A stretch of 64,000 nucleotides of DNA from HGM11368 sp051883455 (GTDB lineage Bacteria; Bacillota; Clostridia; Christensenellales; UBA3700): NCBI GenBank assembly GCA_051883455.1, contig JBJETT010000012.1, positions 110,648-174,647 of the forward strand, given 5' to 3'. The notes under the pieces are model-generated. The model was given only the letters and a program-made list of their open reading frames with translations, ran no database searches and was not told where the DNA came from. Positions within the stretch are counted from its first letter, which is position 1; every line of letters starts with the position of its first letter. Both the position numbers and the translations under genes were made by a program. Below are positions 57,393 through 64,000 of the stretch, piece by piece.

Positions 57393-59858
57393 ATGGAGGA
57401 GGAAAAAATCGACTTGACCGCGACTACGGCAGACGAGGTTAAGCCTACCGACGACGATTCCGCTCACAAGCCAAAAAAGAAAGAAACCAAAATTGATTAT
57501 TTTAGTGCAACCGTCAACCAATACGGCGTGACGGGCGCCTTTGCCATTATCGGTTTTGTTTTGGCTACTTTCTTTACTATTCAAGAAACGGACTTGATTG
57601 AGGTCTACACGGGATTGTTCAATTCGCTGACGTCGGGCGTGCCTATTGCCGAATTGTTCCAAGCCAACATGCAGTACATAATCGTGCTGGGCGTGGCTGT
57701 CTTGGGCGTATTGGTATTCGTCATATCCTCGCTGGTTTCGCTATTTTCGGCTAAGAAGATAGGCTATATTGACGAGGCTATTTTCGTAGGAATTTTTACA
57801 GCTATAGGAATGTTGGCGCTTGCCATATACGATGACCTCAAGACCGACAATATCGTCATTCCTGCTCTCGTAGCAATAGCTATATTCGTTGCGTTGATGG
57901 TGGTTTTGCTTATCATTAGAACGGCGGTATATACGCCTAACATGACCAAGAGAGAGATTAAGGAGATGAATCTCCAAAAGATTAAACCTAAGCAATATCT
58001 TAGAGCCTATTTCAAAAAGTTTAATCCTGCAGTAGGCATTTCGATATCCGCCATAATGGTAGGATGCGTGCTTGCTATTATGTTTACCGGCAACGCGGCG
58101 GCAATGTTTGAAAATCAAGACAACGTCATTACCTTTGCGGCATGCGGCGGAGCGGGCGCGTTGTTTTTCGTAATAGGACTTATAACCAGACTTATCAAAA
58201 AGAGAACTACTACTATCGACCTTGCCAACTTCGTCATCGGCGCAACGAGTTTGGTGATGATTGCCATTGGCTTGCTTCACGCTTTCGAGGGCGAGACCTT
58301 CAATTTAGAGGCGGGCAAATTAGAGATAATGGCGGGCGCAATAGGCTTCGGCGTATTTTGCTTGAGTGCGATATTGCTCAGCTGCAATACTTCTATGCCT
58401 GCCGACAAACGACACGACGATTACATAGAGTTGCTCGCCGACCATATTGACGAGAGCGTCGTCACACCTATAGAGGACGAAGAAAGTCAACAAGAGGAGC
58501 AAGAGCAACAAGTTGAAGAAACTACCGAGCAAGAAGAGTCCCAAGAGATTGAAGAAGAGCCGGTACAAGAAGAAACAATAGAAGAAGTAGAAGAGGAACA
58601 ACCGATTGTAGAGGAAGAACCTAAAGAAGAACCTATCCAAGAGGAAGAACAACCGCAAGAGGTTGCGGCAGAGGAAGCTCCGGTCGAAGAGCAACAAGAA
58701 AATATCGAAGACGAGGAAGAAGAAGTGAAGAGAGAAGAAATCGAACAACTGTATAGCAGAATAGACGCGCTCGAGAGTTCGCTTAGAGCGTTGGGCGGAG
58801 GAAATCTCGAGCCAAGAGTAGAAAAGCTGGAAGAAAACGGCAACACCCTCTCCGATATCAATATCAGAGTGGATAATATCGAGAAGAACGTCCAAAGAAT
58901 TTTGGATATGCTCCTAGCAGGTGCAGTCGCAACGACTATCGCTCCCGTAGCCGAGCAACCTATCGAAGAAGTGCAAGAGGAACAAGAAGAGATTGTTGCA
59001 GTTGAGCCTCGCCATACTATCGCTTCTAGCAACTGGCAAGAAGAAGTTGAGGACAGTACAAGAGTTAAGCCTAAGCTCAGCTTCGAGATGAAACTCAGAC
59101 TTGCCGACGACAATATCAAGAGCTTCTATAGCGAACTCAAAAACGAGTTGTTGTCTTACGGTATCAAAAACCGTATGTCGAGATTTAGAGAAAACTTCAA
59201 CAAGGGTCGCAATCAAATCGCTAGATTTACTATCAACGGCAAGACCTTGGTGCTCTATCTCGCAATAGACCCTGCGTCCTTGGACGAGAGCTATTATCAC
59301 CACAAAGACTGCTCCGATAAGAAGGGCGCGGTAGACGTTCCGACTATGCTCAAGATACGTTCTAAGGTTGCAGTCAAGAAGGCTAAGGCGCTCATCGAAA
59401 TGATTTGCGAAGGAATGGTTATCAAAAAGAAGAAGGGCTACGAGCCTGAGAACTTTGCCGAAGAGTTTAGCCTTGACGGATACACCACCGTTGAGTGCAA
59501 GGGGCTCGACTATCTCGTAGTGGGCGACCTTGACCTCGGTCAAGCTATGCAATTGCCTGATAGCCTGGCTTCTCAACTTATCGAAGTCGTAGAGGGTGAT
59601 GAGGCAATACTCAAACCTGTCACTGCTACCATCTCCGTGGACGATATATTAGCCAACTTCGAAGAGGGCTCGGTAGTAGACATAGAGAGCGTAATAAGCA
59701 AAAAAATGTGCCCTGCCGATTGCAACTATCTGTCGGTGGTAGAAGGACAAAGACTCAACAAGAAGTATAGAGTATTTGCCAACGAGTACAATCCTGACGC
59801 AGTCAAGATGATTTGCCTTGCGGGAGGCGAAGCATTCTTGATAGTAGACCCGCAATAA
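57393..59858 (+). CDS. Large membrane protein with Glu-rich linker and conserved C-terminal domain
   Basis: 821 residues. About eight membrane spans between residues 45 and 345. A long acidic segment of E-E, E-P and Q-E repeats covers about 365-450, then coiled coil (S-R-I-D-A-L-E-S-S-L-R, about 455-520). The C-terminal domain (590-820) starts K-L-S-F-E-M-K-L-R-L-A-D and has Y-S-E-L-K-N-E-L-L-S-Y and K-T-L-V-L-Y-L-A-I-D-P. That domain recurs in Firmicutes envelope proteins without a known function. The acidic linker style is the same as in the YegP-repeat protein at 54274-55539, hinting at a shared envelope role. Confidence 0.85.
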   Translation: MEEEKIDLTATTADEVKPTDDDSAHKPKKKETKIDYFSATVNQYGVTGAFAIIGFVLATFFTIQETDLIEVYTGLFNSLTSGVPIAELFQANMQYIIVLGVAVLGVLVFVISSLVSLFSAKKIGYIDEAIFVGIFTAIGMLALAIYDDLKTDNIVIPALVAIAIFVALMVVLLIIRTAVYTPNMTKREIKEMNLQKIKPKQYLRAYFKKFNPAVGISISAIMVGCVLAIMFTGNAAAMFENQDNVITFAACGGAGALFFVIGLITRLIKKRTTTIDLANFVIGATSLVMIAIGLLHAFEGETFNLEAGKLEIMAGAIGFGVFCLSAILLSCNTSMPADKRHDDYIELLADHIDESVVTPIEDEESQQEEQEQQVEETTEQEESQEIEEEPVQEETIEEVEEEQPIVEEEPKEEPIQEEEQPQEVAAEEAPVEEQQENIEDEEEEVKREEIEQLYSRIDALESSLRALGGGNLEPRVEKLEENGNTLSDINIRVDNIEKNVQRILDMLLAGAVATTIAPVAEQPIEEVQEEQEEIVAVEPRHTIASSNWQEEVEDSTRVKPKLSFEMKLRLADDNIKSFYSELKNELLSYGIKNRMSRFRENFNKGRNQIARFTINGKTLVLYLAIDPASLDESYYHHKDCSDKKGAVDVPTMLKIRSKVAVKKAKALIEMICEGMVIKKKKGYEPENFAEEFSLDGYTTVECKGLDYLVVGDLDLGQAMQLPDSLASQLIEVVEGDEAILKPVTATISVDDILANFEEGSVVDIESVISKKMCPADCNYLSVVEGQRLNKKYRVFANEYNPDAVKMICLAGGEAFLIVDPQ

Positions 59859-59882
59859 CTCTCGCTTGTTAGGGCGTATAGT

Positions 59883-60803
59883 ATGAAAAAGCTTGCTTTA
59901 GTCGTCGTACTTATAATATTGGCGATTAGCGCATTGTCGCTTACGGGTTGCCAAAAAATTGATATGGAAAAATTTGACCTTGTATGGCAAGACGATTTTT
60001 TGGGCGACAAGTTGGACGATAGTAAGTGGCATTATGATTACGCTCAACCAAGCGACGGAAGCAACGGTGTGCTTCGCAAAGGGGGTTATTGGGTAAACGA
60101 TGCCGTCGAAGTGAGAGATGGCAACCTGATAATTACAACGGATTGGCGTGAGGACGGCGCGTTCGGCGCGGGTTGGTATAGCGGTGCGGTTTCGACTGAG
60201 GCTACCGACTATTATCAAGGTAGTTTTACGCAAAGGTACGGCTACTTTGAGATAAGATGCAAGGTGCCTGCGATATACGGTTCGTGGTCGGCTTTTTGGT
60301 TGATGCCCGTGGATAATTTTTCTTTGGACTATCAAAGTTCCGATTATCACGATACCGCAGTGGACGGCGCGGAAATAGATATATTCGAGTCACCTTTTTA
60401 TTATGATTTGTCGGCACGTTATACCGTCAGTCACGCCGTGCATTACGACGGTTATCGCGAACATTTGAAGTCTGCTCCGAAGACGGGCGTCAACGTGCCT
60501 AATCTATACGGAGAATTCCATACTTACGGGTTGGAATGGACGGAAAAATACTACAAATTTTACGTTGATGGTGTTTGTACTTGGACGGTGACCGACGAAA
60601 AGTATAAGAATAGGCAAGGACAAACAATCTATCAAAATATAGTATCGCAAGTGGAAGAATATATTATTTTATCCAACGAAGTGGTAAGTCCCGACGAAGA
60701 GGGAGGAACGAAGGGTTGGTGCGGAGATCTTTCGCAAAACGACAAGAGTAAAAAGTATGAGTTTGTTATAGATTACGTCAAGGTGTATCAACACAAACAA
60801 TAG
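59883..60803 (+). CDS. Glycoside hydrolase family 16 lipoprotein
   Basis: 306 residues. Lipobox L-T-G-C at about 20-23. GH16 catalytic motif E-I-D-I-F-E-S (Glu nucleophile and Glu acid/base, about 162-168) with the preceding R-Y-G-Y-F-E-I-R and the later F-H-T-Y-G-L-E-W-T. It would cut beta-1,3 or mixed-linkage glucans outside the cell. The start lacks a clear ribosome site (GTTAGGG is 10 bases upstream). Terminator follows at 60818-60845. Confidence 0.93.
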   Translation: MKKLALVVVLIILAISALSLTGCQKIDMEKFDLVWQDDFLGDKLDDSKWHYDYAQPSDGSNGVLRKGGYWVNDAVEVRDGNLIITTDWREDGAFGAGWYSGAVSTEATDYYQGSFTQRYGYFEIRCKVPAIYGSWSAFWLMPVDNFSLDYQSSDYHDTAVDGAEIDIFESPFYYDLSARYTVSHAVHYDGYREHLKSAPKTGVNVPNLYGEFHTYGLEWTEKYYKFYVDGVCTWTVTDEKYKNRQGQTIYQNIVSQVEEYIILSNEVVSPDEEGGTKGWCGDLSQNDKSKKYEFVIDYVKVYQHKQ

Positions 60804-60817
60804 ACTAAACAAATTGA

Positions 60818-60845
60818 GCGGACGAGTAATCGTCCGCAATTTTTT
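60818..60845 (+). terminator. Terminator between GH16 gene and PHP gene
   Basis: GCGGACGA (60818-60825), loop GTAA, TCGTCCGC (60830-60837), then TTTTTT after AA. Confidence 0.85.
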
Positions 60846-60885
60846 ACTTTTCAAATATACACCATAAGTAATGCTTTGGGAATTA

Positions 60886-61680
60886 TTAAATTTTGTGGGC
60901 AATAGGCTCGTGCGATAAATATTTGAAAATATATTTGTATCCGAGTGCTCTTAGACGTTCCATAGTTTCGTCGTACTTGTCAGCAAGTCTGGTAGGTTGG
61001 TGTGCGTCCGAGCCAAAGGTTAGCAATTCTCCGCCCATCTCACGATATCTTGTCAAAATTTCGATAGTAGGTAGACACCTAATAGGCATGGTTTTCGTGT
61101 GGGTATTGACCTCGAGAGCCACGCCTTTGTCGATTATCGTGCGAAGAATATGGTCGAGCTTGTCGCCAAACCTATCGTATCTCATAATCGGGTCGGAGTA
61201 AGGGGCTTTGCGCATTATATATCCCAGATGTCCTATGCTGTCGAAGTGGTAGGGCGCGCTAAGCGAGTCAATCACGCTATCCAAATAGTCGTCGTAGCAC
61301 TTTTGCATAGGCAAATCGTCGTAATAGCCCTCGGCGTAGCAGTCCTTGCCGTCTATCAAGTGTACGGAATTGATAGTCATATCGAGCTTGTAAGGCGCAA
61401 GATTGCGGGCGTAATCGTCCTCTACGTCCTTTGCCCAACCGCATTCTATGCCTATTGCGAGTTGGATTTTGCCCTGATATTGCTCTTTGAGGGTGCTCAG
61501 TTCTTCAAAATGCCGAGGCAAATCTATCTGCGGAACTTGAGCAAATCCCAGCATGTCAAGGTCGTAGTGGTCGGTAAGCGCGATATATTGCAAGCCTTTG
61601 GCTATTGCTCCCTCTATCATATCGCGAGCGGGAGCTTGGCTGTCTTGAGAGTGATAACAATGTGTATGCGTATCTATCAT
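60886..61680 (-). CDS. PHP-domain phosphatase (histidinol-phosphatase-like)
   Basis: 264 residues from the ATG at 61680. D-T-H-T-H-C-Y-H-S (residues 3-11), A-L-T-D-H-Y-D, G-I-E-C-G-W, S-V-H-L-I-D-G-K and F-G-S-D-A-H-Q are PHP metal-binding motifs in order. Resembles HisK-type histidinol phosphatase, though no his genes are near, so another phosphoester is possible. Start 61680 is preferred to 61698 because a -10 box lies six bases before it and no ribosome site serves the upstream Met. Confidence 0.88.
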   Translation of the reverse strand: MIDTHTHCYHSQDSQAPARDMIEGAIAKGLQYIALTDHYDLDMLGFAQVPQIDLPRHFEELSTLKEQYQGKIQLAIGIECGWAKDVEDDYARNLAPYKLDMTINSVHLIDGKDCYAEGYYDDLPMQKCYDDYLDSVIDSLSAPYHFDSIGHLGYIMRKAPYSDPIMRYDRFGDKLDHILRTIIDKGVALEVNTHTKTMPIRCLPTIEILTRYREMGGELLTFGSDAHQPTRLADKYDETMERLRALGYKYIFKYLSHEPIAHKI

Positions 61681-61686
61681 AATATC

Positions 61687-61716
61687 ATTGTAAAGCAAAA
61701 GCTATTGCAAAGTCAA
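61687..61716 (-). promoter_or_regulatory. Promoter of the PHP gene
   Basis: On the minus strand TTGACT (61716-61711), 18-base spacer, TACAAT (61692-61687), six bases, then the ATG at 61680. Leaderless arrangement, back to back with the ung promoter. Confidence 0.65.
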
Positions 61717-61719
61717 CCG

Positions 61720-61748
61720 TTGACAAAAACGCCCGTCAGCAATATAAT
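61720..61748 (+). promoter_or_regulatory. Promoter of ung
   Basis: TTGACA (61720-61725), 17-base spacer, TATAAT (61743-61748), then the ATG at 61755 after six bases. Consensus boxes and a leaderless start. Confidence 0.8.
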
Positions 61749-61754
61749 GTTGCT

Positions 61755-62429
61755 ATGGTAAAAATTGCGGACGAAGGGTGGAGACAGCTGCTGAGAAGCG
61801 AAGGGGAAAAAGAGTATTTTCCTAGATTGTGGGCGTCGGTAATGCAAGATTACGCTACGACGACTTGTTTTCCACCCAAAGAAAAAATATTTAGAGCGCT
61901 GGATTTGTGCCCCTACGACAATGTCAAGGTCGTCATTCTCGGTCAAGACCCATATCACGACTACGGACAGGCTAACGGGCTGTGTTTTAGTGTAGAGAAG
62001 GGCACCAAGTTGCCACCGTCGCTCGTCAATATCTTCAAGGCGTTGCAGTACGATTTGGGAATCAAGCCCGACTCCAACGGCGACTTGACGGGGTGGGCGG
62101 AGCAAGGCGTATTGCTACTCAACAGCTACCTAAGCGTTCGCAAAGGTCAGCCGTTGTCGCATTCTCAATACGGTTGGGACGTTTTTACCGACAGAATTAT
62201 CGAGCTTCTCAACGCTCACGACACGCCGATAGTATTTATGCTGTGGGGCGGATACGCCAAGTCTAAGGCAAGGCTCATCGACGACAAAAAGCATCTTGTG
62301 CTCAAAGCCGTTCATCCAAGTCCGCTGTCCTTTTATCACGGCTTTTTGGAATGCAAGCACTTTTCTAAAGCCAACGACTTTTTGGCGTTGCACGGCTTGC
62401 GACCCATCAACTGGGCGCATAAGTCCTAG
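61755..62429 (+). CDS. ung: Uracil-DNA glycosylase
   Basis: 224 residues. G-Q-D-P-Y-H (catalytic Asp water-activating motif, about 60-65), L-L-L-N-S-Y-L-S-V and H-P-S-P-L-S (about 185-190) identify family 1 UDG. Removes uracil from DNA. Normal length. Promoter boxes are consensus and the start is leaderless. Confidence 0.96.
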   Translation: MVKIADEGWRQLLRSEGEKEYFPRLWASVMQDYATTTCFPPKEKIFRALDLCPYDNVKVVILGQDPYHDYGQANGLCFSVEKGTKLPPSLVNIFKALQYDLGIKPDSNGDLTGWAEQGVLLLNSYLSVRKGQPLSHSQYGWDVFTDRIIELLNAHDTPIVFMLWGGYAKSKARLIDDKKHLVLKAVHPSPLSFYHGFLECKHFSKANDFLALHGLRPINWAHKS

Positions 62430-62551
62430 AAGGGTGACGACTAAACACAAAAGCAGTTTTAGAGTACCGTAGTTTATTTGACGTATAAGTCGTTGATTGT
62501 TAGGAAAAAAGGTTAAAATAACTTACGAGGCGAAATTTTGCGAAAATTTTA

Positions 62552-62580
62552 TTGATTTATATCAACTATTATACTATAAT
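62552..62580 (+). promoter_or_regulatory. Promoter of the terminal lipoprotein gene
   Basis: TTGATT (62552-62557), 17-base spacer, TATAAT (62575-62580); conventional leader with GGGAGAA. Confidence 0.7.
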
Positions 62581-62619
62581 TATTATATTATATAGCAATT
62601 CTTATTATGGGAGAATAGA

Positions 62620-64000
62620 ATGACAAAGTTTACCAAGTCGATTTTGATAGTTTTGATGGTGGCAACGATAGCTCTTGCTTTGGTTGGCTGTCAAAATTTT
62701 AAGTGGGGTCCTGTTGGCCCTATTACGACGGGAGATGTAGAAAACAACGGCGCTATGGTCGTCAAACAAGGCGATTATCTCTATTACGTCAACGGAATGG
62801 ACGATACCGCCAACATAACCAAGCCTGAAGACAACCACTTTGGCAAAGCAAGCGTCAAGGGTAGCATTATGAAGAGCAAAATCAACGCTGACGGCACCTT
62901 GAGCGATACCGCGGTAGTAGTGCCTAAGACGTACTATACCGGCAATACGGGAGCAGGTCTTTATATCTTCGGCGAGTGGCTCTACTATTGCTCACCAAGC
63001 ACCCAAACCGACAAATACGGCAACGTTTTGACGAGCAATCTCGAATATATGCGTACCAAGCTCGACGGTAGCAAGACCCAATCCATAGCAGTTATCGAAG
63101 GCACGTCCGTCAAGTTTACCTTTACGGCAACGGCGCTCATCTATATGGACGGCACCGACCTCAAGAAGGTTGAGTATACCGACAAGAAGGTAGGAAAGGA
63201 AAGCGTGATTGCCAGTGACGTAACGGGCTCGCTCTTTACCGCTCAAAGCAATATCGTGTTCTATACCACGGCTAGCGAAAATAAGACTCTCAACAACGAC
63301 GTCGTTTGGGCGATTGACGGCAACTCTACGCCTGTCCAAATCATCGGTGATACCACCTACGCTTCGGGTGAAACCCCAAATCTCAAAGAGCAAAAAAGCA
63401 TCTCGCTTATCAAGTACGATAAGAATGAGAAGGTTTTGTATTATTCTAAGACCGACAACGATACGGCGTCCTCGGTAGGAACATACGGCTACAAGTTGGA
63501 TAGCCTCACCGCTATTGACAAGACTTTGGAAAAGAAATACGCAGTATCTTCCGTAAGCAACTTCGTACCGCTCGGCTTTGAAAACGGTATACTTGACGTT
63601 TCTTCTGCTACCGTCAAGGTTTATAAGCCAATATCCGAGCAAGCCAACGTCAACGACGTAGACAAGGAGATTACTCTTTCTTCTACGCCTACGGTGCTCT
63701 TCTTCGAAGGCGACTACGTATATTACGTAATATCCAACGCCCTTATGAGAATGAACTATATGGCTGCCGTGCCAAGCGAGGAGAAGATAAGCGACCAAAA
63801 CCTTTTGACGTCTTGGCTATCTCCTGTCAAGCTAGGCAACTTTATCTATTATATTGACGGCAACAACTACAATTACCTCTATAGACTCGACTACACGACT
63901 TATGGCGTTGCGGAGAGCGTGGTAACCAAAGCCGAAGGTAAGATTGTCAGCGGATACGTTGAGAGCGATAAGACGGCGGACGGACTCGTGCCTAAGTTTA
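62620..64000 (+). CDS. Lipoprotein with beta-propeller-like repeats (partial, runs off the window)
   Basis: At least 460 codons, no stop before the window end. The signal has T-K-F-T-K-S-I-L-I-V-L-M-V-A-T-I-A-L-A-L-V-G-C with lipobox V-G-C at about 21-23. The mature part repeats Y-L-Y-Y-V-N-G, W-L-Y-Y-C, V-F-Y-T-T, F-I-Y-Y-I-D-G-N: short aromatic beta strands of the kind seen in DUF5050-type propeller domains. Anchored outside the membrane; function unknown. The first codons: ATG at 62620 with GGGAGAA at good spacing. Confidence 0.88.
   Translation, partial: MTKFTKSILIVLMVATIALALVGCQNFKWGPVGPITTGDVENNGAMVVKQGDYLYYVNGMDDTANITKPEDNHFGKASVKGSIMKSKINADGTLSDTAVVVPKTYYTGNTGAGLYIFGEWLYYCSPSTQTDKYGNVLTSNLEYMRTKLDGSKTQSIAVIEGTSVKFTFTATALIYMDGTDLKKVEYTDKKVGKESVIASDVTGSLFTAQSNIVFYTTASENKTLNNDVVWAIDGNSTPVQIIGDTTYASGETPNLKEQKSISLIKYDKNEKVLYYSKTDNDTASSVGTYGYKLDSLTAIDKTLEKKYAVSSVSNFVPLGFENGILDVSSATVKVYKPISEQANVNDVDKEITLSSTPTVLFFEGDYVYYVISNALMRMNYMAAVPSEEKISDQNLLTSWLSPVKLGNFIYYIDGNNYNYLYRLDYTTYGVAESVVTKAEGKIVSGYVESDKTADGLVPKF

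Noticed and set aside
1..64000. tRNA, rRNA and riboswitches
   Set aside because: I looked for CCA-ended cloverleafs, conserved rRNA words and common riboswitch cores (for example a TPP element before thiN) and found none convincing; thiN starts directly after its -10 box, leaving no room for a leader.

Overview
The window looks like a chromosome segment of an anaerobic, spore-forming, Gram-positive (Clostridia-type) bacterium. The pointers are a dipicolinate synthase pair, a SigH-type sigma factor next to thyX and mrnC, a SpoVK-like AAA+ ATPase, a flavodiiron protein, a flavin reductase/rubredoxin/rubrerythrin fusion, and an F-type ATP synthase whose c subunit carries a two-carboxylate, Na+-type ion site. 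I cannot name the genus. No rRNA, tRNA or CRISPR array was recognised.

Layout. (1) 1-12431: a serine-recombinase gene on the minus strand has been split by a second mobile element. Its C-terminal part lies at 1-1097 and its N-terminal part at 12052-12431. The inserted element (about 1098-12053, 10.96 kb) is an integrative mobilizable element with its own large serine recombinase, a TnpW-like small protein, a MobV relaxase with a recognisable oriT, two accessory proteins, and cargo: TetR regulator, DUF5131 fragment, tandem MerR regulator, frameshifted methyltransferase, flavodoxin/ferredoxin protein and an ABC exporter. Joining the flanks at a shared GG restores the target gene in frame, and joining the element ends gives a symmetric 52-bp attP. 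(2) 12432-14466: an HUH rolling-circle Rep gene with long DNA hairpins on both sides. (3) 14467-24180: an accessory island in which gene blocks are separated by a repeated structured noncoding unit, here called B (3' of a block) and A (5' of the next block). The blocks are a restriction-modification/defence block (XRE controller, Vsr, two C5 methylases, HpaII-family nuclease, DUF3883 protein, OLD nuclease, small membrane protein), a GIY-YIG nuclease with several helix-turn-helix repeats, and an FMN-binding oxidoreductase.

(4) 24270-29020: oxidative-stress fusion protein, TfoX-like protein, a vWA protein with an in-frame stop, a small membrane protein, then a gene-poor stretch with degenerate dispersed repeats. 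(5) 29021-35761: complete atp operon (atpI-like, B, E, F, H, A, G, D, C). (6) 36178-46443: M28 membrane peptidase; a tightly coupled operon of class III aminotransferase, FGGY kinase, two class II aldolase-like proteins, mrnC, thyX and sigH; an ATPase; and dipicolinate synthase A/B. (7) 46493-64000: SpoVK-like ATPase with two YbjN-like proteins, a membrane HTH regulator cluster, flavodiiron protein with two DNA-repair genes, YegP-repeat and other envelope proteins, NlpC/P60 lipoprotein, thiN, a GH16 lipoprotein, a PHP phosphatase divergent from ung, and a partial lipoprotein.

Themes: nested mobile elements; an undescribed-looking cassette arrangement built from covarying hairpin repeats; and repeated use of promoters whose -10 box sits 6-7 bases before the start codon, implying leaderless mRNAs. 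All calls were made by reading the sequence; no database search was run.
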